From NCBI GenBank assembly GCA_016946835.1, contig JACVTC010000018.1, forward strand, positions 901,501-965,500: DNA of 64,000 bases, in the 5' to 3' direction. Both the position numbers and the translations under genes were made by a program. The notes beneath the pieces are model-generated. The model saw only the letters and a list, made by a program, of their open reading frames with translations, did no database searches and was not told the DNA's origin. This DNA is from Neocallimastix lanati (nom. inval.) (Eukaryota; Neocallimastigomycota; Neocallimastigomycetes; Neocallimastigales; Neocallimastigaceae). Below are positions 13,000-24,730 of this stretch, one piece after another (the first letter of the stretch is position 1; every line of letters starts with the position of its first letter).

Positions 13000-13725
13000 G
13001 AAATAGAAGTAAATTTCGTATGGTTGAGGGTATTTGAAATTGGTGATTTAGAAAAATCCAGGCAGAAGTTATTCTTCCCTAGGTAAACGCCAGTAATTTT
13101 ATACCATATCATCGAATTCGTAATTTGTAAATTGGAAGTTGTTTGAAGTTTGACAGGTCAAACTAGACTATATCAAAAAAATGTTATAGGACCGTAGGGT
13201 TGGCTAGATAGTGTACTGGTGATCTTTCTATTAAAAGCTTCAAACTAAACAGATTATTATTCATTTATTATTTTTTCAGTTCTAACTCTTCCAGAGGTAT
13301 TTGTGGTTTTGTACTTATTCTAATACTTAGTACGAAGAGAAATATTGAAAATATTCTGTTGGATTGTCTAGCCTATTAGGGTTGTCTTGCCTAAAGAGTT
13401 TCCTTAAGGTAGTTGTGCTGATTCTGGCTGTGGATATTTTTTTACTGACCAATGTTTCTCCTATAAAGTTTCCGGAGGGTTGTTTTACTAATCTTAGCTT
13501 AGGATAATTTTCACCGACGAAAGTCTGCCATAATAAAATTTTCCTAAGGTAGTTGTGCTGAGTTTGATTGGGGATATTTTTCGTTTGAAAAAATTTCTTT
13601 TAAGGAGTCTCTGGAGAGTAGTTGTACTAATCTTAGCTGAGGATAATTCTCACTGGTCAAAGTCTGCCATAAAGAGTTTCCGTAGGGTAGTTGTGAAGGC
13701 TCTGGCTGAAATCGACTACTAAAAT
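13000..13725 (-). mobile_element. Ty3-like repeat family copy: linker plus 3' module
   Basis: On the minus strand the linker units lie at about 13725-13390, followed by the 'QPYR' block and 'DLGLKK'-type junction, then the 3' module ending in the 'CATACGAAATTTACTTCTAT' box at about 13005-13025. It is a near-identical direct duplicate of 14960-15545 but has about 140 bp more linker, equal to two 69-bp units. Leader and protease are not present. Confidence 0.65.
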
Positions 13726-14959
13726 ATATATATTTTTAAATTATATACTCAATTTAATATTTATAAAAAGAACTTATTAATTAATTTGTTATTTAATTTA
13801 TTATTATTTTTTTTTTATTTTTAAAATAAAATCTACGAAGCTATTTATTAGCATTATTATTTCTGTATTACTCATAATACATATTTTTTAAAGTATTTAA
13901 TATTTTATATATTTTCCATATTCTGTTCTTTATTTCTAATATATTAATTTTTTTTATTTAAAATAAATATCTTTATTTTTTTAATTTTTTAATTTTTATT
14001 TATTAATTTTTGATTGCTATTCCATATATTTTATTTCATATTTTTATTTTTTATTTTTTATTTTTTTGGTTCCTGTTTTTTTTCTTTTTTTTTTGTGTTT
14101 TTCATTTCTTATTTTTTATTTCCTATTTTTTTTTATTATTAATCTTCACTAATTTGTTTCTAGTTATTTTTTATTTTTTTTTATTTCATTTAACATTATT
14201 TTTTTTATTTTTTTTTTTAAATTTTTAGTTTTATTTTTTTTATTATATCCTGTTTTATTTATTTTTAATTTTTAATTTTTTAATAAATATTTATATTATT
14301 TTATTATTTATTAATTTATTATTTAATACCTTAAAAATTAGTTCAAGAATTAAATATTAACGTAAAAGATAACTTTATTCTAAGTAATATATAGTGTCAA
14401 CCCTACGTACTATTAACTAACAATGTAAATATTAAAATAAAAATAAAAATAAAAAGTATAATATTATATAAAATTATAGATTGAATAAAATAAAATATAA
14501 TACTAAATTACGAAATAATATAATATAAATAAATAGTAGAAATATAAATGTAAAAATGTAATAAAATAAATTAATATAAAATAAATAATAAAAAAGGAAT
14601 GCAATTAAAATAAATATTAAATAAAAAAATATAATTACGTTACGAAATAATAATAATATTAAGTAAATATTATTTGATATAAAAAGATTTATAAATATTT
14701 AATACAATTTTTAATATTTTTCTACTAATTTTTAATTATATAAAAAATTATTAGATTATTAAAAATCATTTAAAATATATTTAAAATTAAAAAATTAGAA
14801 AAAAAATATATTAAATTAATAAAAAATAAATAATTGAATAAATGATAATTAAAATTAATAATATAATTAATTTAAATAAAATGATTTTTTAAAAAATTAA
14901 TTATTCGAAAAATAAAAGACTTAAAAATTTATTTATAGAAATATATAAATAAATTTTTC
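13726..14959. other. A+T-rich module with simple repeats
   Basis: No gene. Plus-oriented module landmarks: 'ATATACTCAATTTAATATTT' (13743), 'TCTACGAAGCTATTTATTAG' (13831), 'CCATATTCTGTTCTTTATTT' (13916). A short 'CAACCCTACGTACTATTAAC' box at about 14400 matches the protease-region boundary seen at 9.89 and 18.84 kb. The frame at 14010-14228 is low-complexity. Confidence 0.45.
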
Positions 14960-15545
14960 TATTAAAGGAAATAGAAGTAAATTTCGTATGGTTGAGGGTA
15001 TTTGAAATTGGTGATTTAGAAAAATCCAGGCAGAAGTTATTCTTCCCTAGGTAAACGCCAGTTTATACCATATCATCGAATTCGTAATTTGTAAATTGGA
15101 AGTTGTTTGAAGTTTGACAGGTCAAACAAGACTATATCAAAAAAATGTTATAGGACCGTAGGGTTGGCTAGATAATGTACTGGTGATCTTTCTATTAAAA
15201 GCTTCAAACTAAACAGATTATTATTCATTTATTATTTTTTCAGTTCTAACTCTTCCAGAGGTATTTGACGTTTAGTACTAATTCTAATACTTTGTACGAA
15301 GAGATGTATTGAAAATATTCTGTTGGATTGTCTAGCCTATTAGGGTTGTCTTGCCTAAAGAGTTTCCTTAAGGTAGTTGTGCTTAGTTTGATTGGGGATA
15401 TTTTTCGTTTGAAAAAATTTCTTCTAAGGAGTCTCTGGAGAGTAGTTGTACTAATCTTAGCTAAGGATAATTCTCATTGGTCAAAGTCTGCCATAAAGAG
15501 TTTCCGTAGGGTAATTGTGAAGGCTCTGGCTGAAATTGACTACTT
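14960..15545 (-). mobile_element. Ty3-like repeat family copy: linker plus 3' module (short form)
   Basis: Near-identical to 13000-13725 but with two fewer linker units: the sequence passes directly from 'GCCTAAAGAGTTTCCTTAAG' to the 'GATTGGGGATATTTTTCGTT' unit. The plus-strand open frame at 15328-15606 is an antisense shadow of the linker. The A+T-rich flanks on both sides are also shared with the 13-kb copy, so this is a segmental duplication of roughly 1.9 kb period. Confidence 0.65.
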
Positions 15546-15889
15546 AAAATATATATATTTTTTAAATCATATACACAATTTAATATTTATAAAAAGAACT
15601 TATTAATTAATTTGTTATTTAATTTATTATAATTTAGTTTTTTATTTTTAAAATAAAATCTACGAAGCTATTTATTAGCATTATTATTTTTGTATTATAC
15701 ATTATTTTTTAAAATATTTTCTTTTATATTTTATATTATATATTATATATTTTCCATATTCTGTTCATTATTTCTAATATATTTATTTTTTTTATTTAAA
15801 ATAACTATCTTTATTTTTTTTAATTTTTTAATTTTTATTTATTAATTTTTGATTGCTATTCCATATATTTTATTTTATATTTTTTTTTA
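15546..15889. other. A+T-rich module
   Basis: Copy of the module at 13.73 kb, truncated where the next minus-strand repeat copy begins. No gene. Confidence 0.4.
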
Positions 15890-16282
15890 TCCTTAAGAAC
15901 ATACTCTACAAAGATGTCTTAAAAATATTCTGTAGGGTTGTCTTGCCTATTACTGCCCAGGAAGTTAATTTCTAGCTAAATTATTGCTTAAAGATTTTCC
16001 GTAGGGTAGTTGTGCTAACTTTTGCCATGGATATTTTTCATTGGCCAAAGTTTCTCCTAATGAATATCTGAGAGTTGTTGTACTAATTTTGGCTTAGGAT
16101 TATTTTCACAAGCCAGAGTCTACCTTAGAGAATTTCCGTAGGGTAGTTGTGCTAATTTTGGCTGAGGATATTTTTCGCTTGCCAAAGTTTTTCCCTGAGA
16201 ATTTCAAAAGGGTTGAGTGAATCTCATTAAAATAGATTTAGTATCTGTTGATTTAGTAAGTAGCTCCTGTAATCCTTTATTA
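15890..16282 (-). mobile_element. Ty3-like repeat family copy: leader plus linker, truncated
   Basis: On the minus strand from 16282: end of the leader ('GLQELLTKSTDTKSILMRFT'), then about four linker units, including a clean 'KLAQLPYGN.LR' stretch, and the 'RQPYRIF' block near 15930. It is cut at 16282 in mid-leader by an A+T-rich segment that also occurs at 19.31 kb in a different context. Confidence 0.65.
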
Positions 16283-16865
16283 AATAAGTTTAATATAAAA
16301 GATAATAATTTAAGATATAAATGTTAAAACTAAAATAAAATATAATATAATATAATAAAATAAAATAAAATAAAAAGTTGAATTGTAAATTAAAATACAA
16401 AATAAAATGAAAGGAAATAGATAAGCACTAGCACATATTGTATTTGATAAAATAAAAAATAAAATAAATACTAGAATTTGAGTATATTTAAATATAGATT
16501 GAAATAAATAAAATAAAAAAAAATGAAAAATTAAATAAAATAAAATAAATAAATAAAAATAAATAGTAGAATATGAATAAAAAGTATAGAGAGAATTAAA
16601 TAAAATAAAATGAAATATAAAGTAGAAAATAAATTCATTTATAATAATGATTAAATATAATACATCAAAACACATTAAAAAATATTTGTATTATTATATG
16701 ATTAAAAAATATTATAAATCTTTATTATTAATATTACAATTTTCAATATTTTATCATAAATATTTTATTATAAATAATTTATAAAATATTATAAGATTAT
16801 AAAAAATTATTGTTAGCATTTCAAATAATGATAAGAATAAAAAATTAAAAACTCATAAAAAATTT
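16283..16865. repeat. A+T-rich segment duplicated at 19.31-19.87 kb
   Basis: About 570 bp starting 'TTTAATATAAAAGATAATAA' and containing 'GCACATATTGTATTTGATAA', nearly identical in direct orientation to 19310-19880. A related stretch lies inverted at about 31150-31300. The minus-strand frames inside both copies (16310-16675 and 19511-19699, both starting 'MCFDVLY') are low-complexity and change by indels, so they are not called as genes. Confidence 0.6.
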
Positions 16866-18179
16866 TTTTGATAAAATAAAAAAATAAATTAATTGAATAA
16901 ATAAAAAATAAAAAATAAAAAACAAAAAAAAAAAAAATGAAAAATAAAAGGAATAAAAAAGAATAAAAAAATAAGAAATAATAAATAAAAAAAAAAAAAA
17001 ATAAAAAATAGAAAAATAAAAAATAGAAAAATAAGAAATATAATATAAAGAATACTTATCAAAATTAATAAATAAAAAATAAGAAATTAAAAAAATAAAA
17101 ACTGTTATTTTAAATAAAAAATAAAAAATAAATATATTAGAAATAAAGAACAGAGAATGGAAAATATATAATATAAAATATAAAAAAAAAAAAATTTAAA
17201 TAAAATATATCTATACATATAATATAGAAATAATAATGGTAATTAATAGTTTGGTAGATTTTATTTTATAAATTAAGAACTAAATAATATCAAAAAGTTT
17301 TGATAAAAAAATAATTATTATTTTAAAAATAAAAGTATTAATAAAATATAAAAGGTAAAATAAAATACATATTATTAAAAAATAAAAATTATATATTTTA
17401 ATTAATTATTAATAAATTCTTTATATAAACTATTTATTCCTATTAAATATAATTAAAAAAATTTTATTTAGTGGTCTAATTTTTATTTTTCTTATGCTTT
17501 TATTTTATATTTACTTTATTTTATTTTAGGTATATAATAATATGATTAATTATATTTGTTTTTATAATTTTTGTTTTTTGAGTTCTCATTTTCATACTTT
17601 TATATATATAAATATATATATTTTTTTTTTAAATTTTAGTATCTTCATTTTATATATTTTCATTTATTTTAATTTTTTGAAATATCAATACTTAATTTTA
17701 TTTATTTTCTAAATGAAAAATAAAACACTTTTACTTAATTTTTCTTTTAAATAATTAAATCATTAAAAAATAAATGAAAGTATTTCTTAAATTTAATATT
17801 TTTTAATGTTATTATTCTATTTTATTTTATTTTATTTAATCTGTATTTTATATTAATATTTTTATTAATTATTTTATTTTATTTGGTTTTATTTTTTAAT
17901 TTCTTTAAAATAATAATAATATTTTGAGAATATTATCTTATAAAAAAAAACAATTTATAAATCTTTAATATTAATATTACAATCTTTAATATTCTTTTAC
18001 TAATTATTTATTATATAAAATATTAAATTATAAAAAATTATTGTAAACATTTATAATATCTTTAAAATTAAAGAAAAAAATTATATTAATAAAAGATGAA
18101 TAGTTGAATAAATAATAAATAAAATTAATAATAAAATTAATTTAAATAAAAAAATATTTTGTTAATAATTTGAAAATGG
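16866..18179. other. A+T-rich module, minus orientation
   Basis: Reverse complement of the plus-oriented module at 28.45-29.7 kb, including 'CTCATTTTCATACTTTTATA' (about 17586), 'ATCAATACTTAATTTTATTT' (about 17685) and 'TTTTTTAATGTTATTATT' (about 17800). It continues without a break into the repeat copy at 18.18 kb, whose partner at 28.4 kb is also continuous, so the two form arms of one large inverted duplication. Confidence 0.5.
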
Positions 18180-18975
18180 GAATTTCAGGAGGGTAGTTAT
18201 ACCAATCTTAGCTAAGGATAATTTTCACTAGTAAGAATCTTCCTTAAAGAATTTCCGGAAGGTAGTTATAATAAGTCTGGTAGTGGATATTTTGTATAGG
18301 CCAAAGTTTCTCCTAAGGAATGTCTTGAGAGTTGTTGTACTAATTTTGGCTTAGGATATTTTTCGCTTGCCAAAGTTTCTCCTAGAGAGTTTCCGGAGGG
18401 TAGTCGTACTAACATTGGCTGAGAATAATTATCACCAGCCAAAGTTTTTCCCTGAGAATTTCAGAAGGGTTGAGTGAATTTCATTAAAATAAATTTAATA
18501 TCTATTAATTTAGTAAGGAGCTCCTGTAATTCTTTTTTAAGTAATAGTTCAATTAAATTTAATTTTTCTTTAGCAGCGATAAACATCAGGCAGATCTTCT
18601 TTTCCGTAGGGTAGTCTAAGTGTTTTTTTCATGAACAAACTATTTTGGTGGTACGATTTCCCTGGTCATTGTAACTACTATAAATTTTATGCTTTTCTAG
18701 GAAGTTCTATTAGTATGGTATGATAGAAGTGCTCCGCTATATTATAACGAGTTGTAAATGTAAATTTCAGTACTTCTTTATTATGGGAGTCCTTAATGGC
18801 AAAAGGAATATCAATATTCACATTATTAGTAATGATACGTAGGGTTTTCTCGTTATCTATTACCTAGAGTAAGGTTTTACCGTTTTTAATTCCTTAATTT
18901 TGGAGGTATTGTGTTTATACCAAAACAAAGATCCAAACATATTAAAATTTACTTACACTTTTTTGAATCCGTAGT
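18180..18975 (-). mobile_element. Ty3-like repeat family copy: protease remnant, leader, linker
   Basis: On the minus strand from 18975: a protease-like segment with 'NNVNIDIPFAIKDSHNKEVL' and 'FHTILI' type residues, a one-base shift, then 'FLEKHKIYSSYNDQGNRTTK' (about 18705-18645). Then come the 'HLDYPTEKKICLMFIAAKE' junction, the leader (about 18590-18490) and about five linker units to 18180. The last units match the plus copy at 28.26-28.43 kb in reverse complement. This is the best view of the protease half of the family. Confidence 0.7.
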
Positions 18976-19309
18976 ATTGGTGATTGTTCCATATAAAACA
19001 ACAAATTTTTCTTGTACTTGTGATAAATTATTTTTTAATGCATAAATTCTATTGTACATTTATTATTATATATATATTTTATTTAAATTTATATTTAAAT
19101 TTATTTTATTATTTAAATTATATATTATTTATTTGGTTTATTAACTTTTAAAAAAAATTTTTCGAAATCAAACTTTTGTGAAATGAAATTTTCAAAAAGT
19201 CTCATACTCAATAAGTATATATCTAAATCCGAGCATTAAAATATAAAATTTTATCATATGTTTTATAATTTTTCAAAACCAATATAAAATAAATGTTAAT
19301 AATTTATTT
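18976..19309. other. A+T-rich DNA upstream of protease remnant
   Basis: No gene established. On the minus strand 'KNNLSQVQEKFVVLYGTITN' can be read just upstream (about 19052-18990) of the protease remnant and may be a remnant of the preceding gag or protease part. Confidence 0.35.
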
Positions 19310-19880
19310 AACATAAAAGATAATAATTTAAGATATAAATGTTAAAACTAAAATAAAATATAATATAATATAATATAATAAAATAAAATAAAATAAAAAG
19401 TTGAATTGTAAATTAAAATACAAAATAAAATGAAAGGAAATAAATAAGCAGTAGCACATATTGTATTAGATAAAATAAAAAATAAAATAAATACTGGAAT
19501 TTGAGTACAATTAAATATAGATTGAATTATATAAAATAAAAAAAAAATAAAAAATTAAATAAAATATAATAAATAAATAAAAATAAATAGTAGAATATGA
19601 ATAAAAAGTACAGATAGAATTAAATAAAATAAAATGAAATAAATAGTAGAAAATAAATTCATTTATAATAATGATTGAATATAATACATCAAAACACATT
19701 AAAAAATATTAGTATTACTATATGATTAAAAAATATTATAAATCTTTAATATTAATATTACAATTTTCAATATTTTATCGTAAATATTTTATTATAAATA
19801 ATTTATTTTATAAATTATTATAAGATTATAAAAAATTATTGTTAGCATTTAAAATATAGCTAAAAATAAAAAATTAAAAA
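19310..19880. repeat. A+T-rich segment duplicated from 16.28-16.87 kb
   Basis: Direct near-identical copy of 16283-16865, with small indels in the TAATA and TATTT runs. Its left flank differs from that of the 16.3-kb copy. Confidence 0.6.
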
Positions 19881-20120
19881 AATCATAAAAAAAAATTTTT
19901 GATAAAAAAAAAAATAAATTAAACTAATAAAAAATGAGTAATTGAATAAATATTAAATTGATATAAATAAAAAATGTTTTTAAAAATAAAATAAAATAAA
20001 ATAAAATAAGTTAAATTAAATTAAAATAAAATGGAAAGAAAAATGTTAAATATATGAAGAATATTAAATAAAAGTACTGATTGAATAAAATAAAATAAAA
20101 TATAAATAATTTTTTTATTT
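19881..20120. other. A+T-rich spacer with AAAAT runs
   Basis: No gene; pentamer runs near 19985-20030. Confidence 0.4.
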
Positions 20121-20123
20121 AAA

Positions 20124-21125
20124 TTAAATAAAAGACTTGACTTTATATAAATAAATTTTTCTAGTAAAGGAAATAGAAGTAAATTTCGTAGGGTTGAGAG
20201 TCGAGTTCGTAAATTTGTAAAATGAGAGTGGGTTGAAGTTGTCAGGCTTCCTTAACCAAATTAGGTCAGGTATAGGACCGTAGGGTTGGCTAAATAGAGT
20301 ATTGGTGATCATTAAAAGCTTTAAACCAAATAGATTAGTATTTATTCACCATTTCTTCAGCCCTAAGTCTTTCTGAGTTATTTGTCCTTTAGTACTTACT
20401 ATAATATCAAGTACGCGGAGATGTCTTGAAAATCTCCTGTAGGGTTGTCTACTATACACTGGCTTTGGATATTTTTTATTGGCTAAAGTTTGTCCTATAG
20501 AATTTCCGTAAGGTAGTTGTATTAACTTTGGCTGAGGATAATTTTCATTGTCCATAATTTGCCTTAGAGAATTTCAGGGAGGGAGTTGTGATAACTTTGG
20601 TTGTGAATATTTTTAATCGGTCAGAGTCAGCCTCAAAGAGTTTCCGTAGGATAGTTGTGTTGACTTTAGCTGAGTAAATTTTTCAACGGCCAGAATTTGC
20701 CTTATGGTTTTTCCGTAGGATCGTTATGCTAACTCTTTCTGTGAATATTTTTCATTAGCAAAATTGTCTCATAAGAAATTTCCGTAGGGTTGTTATATTA
20801 ATCTCGGCTGAGAATACTTTGGCCAGAATCTGCCTAAAAATTTCCCGAAGGTAGTTATAATGAACCTGGTTGTGGATATTTATTCTGCTTTGCAAAATTT
20901 CTGTAGAGTAGTTGTTATATCTTTGGCTGAAGAAGATTTTCAGTAACCAGAAATTGTCCTAAAAAATTTCCAGAGGGTTTAGTAAGTCTCATTAAAATAG
21001 ACATATTATTTGGTTTTGGTTAAGTATCTCCAGTATTTCTTTATTAGGTAATAGTCTTTTAAATTTAATTTTTCATTAGCTGCGATAAACATCAGGGAGT
21101 TTTCTTTTCCGTAGGGTAGTGCTGG
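20124..21125 (-). mobile_element. Ty3-like repeat family copy: leader, long linker, 3' module
   Basis: One of the best-preserved linkers. From 21125 down: leader ('MFIAANEKLNLK'), then about eight 23-residue units. The open frame 20555-20346 is intact through the last units ('ENYPQPKLIQLPYGNSIGQT'), the 'RQPYRRFSRHLRVLD' block and the 'TKGQITQKDLGLKKW' end, followed by a stop. A second frame, 20312-20124, covers the 3' module ('LFSQPYGPIPDLIWLRKPDN', 'FTSISFTRKIYLYK'). Both frames keep the family's reading frame, but earlier units carry stops and shifts, so the whole is still a relic. Function of the linker is unknown. Confidence 0.7.
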
Positions 21126-21858
21126 AGATTAAGAACAATTTATTCAAAATTGAATAATTAAATAATAAATAATAAATTAAATAATAAAATAATAAATATG
21201 TATTAATAAAATTAAAAATTAAAAAAAAAAGAATTAAAATAAAAAAAAATAAAAAATTGAGTAAAGATAAGATAAAAAAATAATAAAAAAAAATTAAAAA
21301 AAAAATTAAAAAAAAATAACAAATAACAAGTAACAAATTAGTGAAGATTAATAATAAATAAAAAGTAAAATATAAAAAAAAGAAAAAAAAAAAGAAAAAA
21401 AAAAAGAACAAAAAGAATAAAAAATAGGAAATAAAAAATAAAAAATAGAAAAATAAGAAATATAATATAAAGAATAGTTATCAAAAATTAATAAATAAAA
21501 AATAAGAAATTAAAAAAATAAAAATATTAATTTTAAATAAAAAATAAAAAATAAATTTATTAGATATATATATTCTAATTTTTTTATATATATTTTCTAT
21601 TTTAAGTTCTTTATTTCTAATATAGAAATAGTAATGATGATTAATAGGTTGGTTGATTTTATTTTAAAAATAAAAAAACTAAATAATATTGTTTTAGATG
21701 CAATAAAACATGATTTCAAAAATTAAAATGTAATAAAATAAAAAAAATAAAATAAAATAAAAATTATTATTACATAATAATAAATTAAATTACAATTTAA
21801 GTTCTTTTTATAAATATTAAATTGAATATATGATTTAAAAATATATATATATTTTAAT
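21126..21858. other. A+T-rich module, minus orientation
   Basis: Reverse complement of the module at 25.08-25.74 kb ('AATGATGATTAATAGGTTGG' near 21630). The minus-strand frame at 21076-21411 joins low-complexity sequence to a piece of the leader and is not a gene. Confidence 0.45.
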
Positions 21859-22400
21859 AGTCAATTTCAGCCAGAACCTTCATAACTACCCTACGGAAAC
21901 TCTTTATGGCAGATTTTGACCAGTGAGAATTATCTTAAGCCAAGATTAGTATAACTATTCTCCGGAAATTCTAAGGAAGACTCCGGCCAGTGAAGAATAT
22001 TTACTACCAGACACAACACAACAACCCTCCGGAAGTTCTCTAGGCAGACACTGGCTTGTGAAAATTATCCTCAGCTAAGATTAGTATAACTATTCTCAGG
22101 AGACTCCTTAGGAGAAACTTTTTCAAACAAAAAATATTCCCAACCAAAGTCAACACAACTACCTTAAGGAAACAGTTTATGGTAGACTTTTGCCAGTAAA
22201 AATTATCCTAAGCCAAGATTAGTAAAGCAACCTTCCGGAAACTTCATAGGAGAAAATTTGGTCAGTGAAAAATATCCACAGCTAGAGTCAATACAACTAC
22301 CTTACAGAAAATCTTTAGCCAATAATTTAGCCAGTAATCCTTCTTTATTCTCTGTAATAGACAAGACAACCCTACAGATGATTTTCAAGACATAAAAAAT
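21859..22400 (+). mobile_element. Ty3-like repeat family copy: linker only
   Basis: Six to seven consecutive 69-bp units on the plus strand ('LPYGNSLWQILTSENY', 'GDSLGETFSNKKYSQPK', 'NFIGENLVSEKYPQ'), ending with the 'TTLQMIFKT' block at about 22395. It begins about 735 bp to the right of the oppositely oriented 20.1-21.1 kb copy, so the two are arranged divergently with A+T-rich module between. Confidence 0.65.
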
Positions 22401-22618
22401 ATATAGATATTTAGAAATATATTATAAATAATAAAAACAAATAATAAATAATAAATAAAATATTTGGTAGCTTAATAAAAAATAAACCTTAAAAAAAATT
22501 AGGTTTAAATTTAGGAAGTATAGTAAAGATCTTTCATTAATTATATTATCTATTATTATATTATAATTGAATAGTTATTACTCTCCGTTCTTAAAGATTT
22601 TTATATTATATATATGAT

Positions 22619-22653
<35 letters not shown>

Positions 22654-22799
22654 AAAAAAAAGAAAAAGAGATTACTAATAATAAAATTATAAGAATAAAT
22701 AACTTTATTTAAAAAAAGACAATAAAAGGATTTCATTTATTTTATTTAATGTTAGTAGTAAAATAAATTATTTACTATATAATAAAAACATTCTCTCTA
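22401..22799. other. A+T-rich DNA with 28-base T tract
   Basis: No gene. T tract at about 22620-22647, immediately followed by an A-rich stretch. Confidence 0.4.
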
Positions 22800-23130
22800 C
22801 TTAGAATAAGTGCTAGACGTCAAATACATCAGGAAAAGTTAAAACTGAAGAAATAATAAAATACTATTCTGCTTGGTGTGAATACACTATCTGGCTAACT
22901 CTACGATCCTATAACAATTTTTTTGATATAGTCTAGCTTGAAACCTGTCAAACTTCCAATTTACAAATTACGAGTTCGACTATATGGTATAAAAGTTACT
23001 GGCGTTTACCCAGAGAAAAATAACTTCTAACTGGATTTTTCTAAATCACCAATTCTAAATACCCTCAACCATACGAAATTTACTTCTATTTCCTTTAATA
23101 GAAAAACTTATATATTTATATAAATAAATT
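22800..23130 (+). mobile_element. Ty3-like repeat family, 3' module
   Basis: Reverse complement of the 3' modules at 13.0 and 15.0 kb: 'GGCTAACTCTACGATCCTAT', 'CCAATTTACAAATTACGAGT', 'AAATAACTTCTAACTGGATT' and the terminal 'CAACCATACGAAATTTACTT' box. It begins with the 'AAACTGAAGAAATAATAAA' junction. Confidence 0.6.
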
Positions 23131-24580
23131 TTTAAGTCTTTATTTTTGGAATAATTAATTTTTTTAAAAATTTTTTTATTTAAATTAATCATATAATATT
23201 AATTTTAATTATTATTTATTCAACTATTCATTTTTTATTAATTTAATATATTTTTTTTCTAATTTTTTAATTTTAAATATATTTTAAATGATTTTTAATA
23301 ATCTAATAATTTTTTATAATAAAAAAATAAAACTAAAAATTTAAAAAAAAAAAATAAAAAAAATAATGTTAAATGAAATAAAAAAAATAACAAATAAAAA
23401 ATAACAAGTAACAAATTAGTGAAGATTAATAATAAAAAAGAAATAGGATATAAAAAATAAAAAAAAAGGAAAAAAAAGGAACAAAAAAATTAAAAAATAG
23501 AAAATAAGAAATAATAAATGGAAAATAAGAAATAAAAATACCATCAAAAGGCTTAGGATTAAAGAAATAGTGAATATATTAATTTATTTGGTTTGAAGCT
23601 TTCAATGGAAAATTCACGGAGACAACGGAATATTATTTTATGAAAATAAATCACCAAACCAACTTAAGAATTTATTAAAAAAAAATATTATTAAATATAG
23701 CTTGAAATGGGTTTAGATAATAACTATTTTAAAATAATCATTATACAAATTTGTGATTAAAGAAAATCCAAAAATATTAAAATTTTTTATACAAAATTTG
23801 GATTTTAGGGAGGAATAAGCAATAATAAAATGAAGAACATAAAATACTTATCCTCTGAAATGATAATTTAAAATAATATTTATTTTTGAAATAAAAAAAA
23901 ATTAAAAATAAATAGCATAATAGGGAAAATTAGAGAAAAAAAAATTGACATACAAAAAAATAAACTTAATCAAAATATGAAATCTTAATCAATTATGAAA
24001 TCTCTTACTTACCAATAAGTTTAAATAATTAGAATGATTTATTATAAATTCCATAAATTTTAATATCCCAAGGTTTTAATTTATTAAATACATTGATATA
24101 TAATAGCTAATAATTTATTTTAATAGTAATTGCTAAAATTACAAAACAAAAATATAGAAAAGCTATCAATAATTTTTAAAGTCGATTATAATTAAAAGTA
24201 ATGTAGATCCCAATATATAAGAGATATTCAGTATTCATAAATTAAGATCGTATACCTGAAAGAGAAAGGATTCTATCATACCAATAGTTAGAAAAAAAAT
24301 ATTTTATAATTTAATAATATCAAGTGTACAATATAAAATAGGATAATTTTATTTACACATATTCACCAATTAACCAATTTTTCATTACTGAATAAATAGA
24401 TTTAAGGGAGGAATGATAGAATATGTGAAATATATAAAAAATAATTTTAAAATATATTGATAAACATTGTAATATATTATAATTTTTATAATATATTACA
24501 TTGTTATTTGTTATTTGTTATTTGTTAATTGTTATTTTTTATTTTATTTTAAATAATTTTTTTTAATTTTTTTTTTTATT
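23131..24580. other. A+T-rich DNA with decayed 3' end of an element
   Basis: At 23540-23655 there is a junction ('CATCAAAAGGCTTAGGATTA') followed by a variant 3' sequence containing 'ACAACGGAATATTATTTTAT'; the same pair occurs at 26.25-26.36 kb. From 23.7 to 24.4 kb the composition is less simple but no frame is convincing. Purine-rich 'TTTAAGGGAGGAATGATAG' at 24401-24419 resembles the polypurine tract that precedes a 3' LTR; a similar 'AGGGAGGAATAA' lies near 23808. Neither was tied to a defined LTR. Confidence 0.35.
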
Positions 24581-24730
24581 TAGAAATATAAATATAAAGT
24601 TTTATAATTAGAAATATTTAAGGAGTAATGTCATATATTTAAGTGCATATATAAAATTATACAAAAATGTATAATTTTATAAATTGATATTATTCTTTTT
24701 TTAACATAATAAAGATATTCTTATTTCTAA
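24581..24730 (+). repeat. Internally deleted LTR-like repeat
   Basis: Matches the LTR-like repeat at 26700-26903 from 'TAGAAATATAAATATAAAGT' to 'TTATTTCTAA', with about 50-60 bp missing in the middle, where the TATAAATA segment of the other copy lies. The sequence downstream is also shared with the 26.9-kb copy for more than 1 kb, so the pair belongs to a direct segmental duplication. Confidence 0.5.

Noticed and set aside
15328-15606. 92-residue plus-strand frame in the 15-kb repeat copy
   Set aside because: Antisense shadow of the linker; the family reading frame is on the minus strand and the extra residues come from A+T-rich flank.
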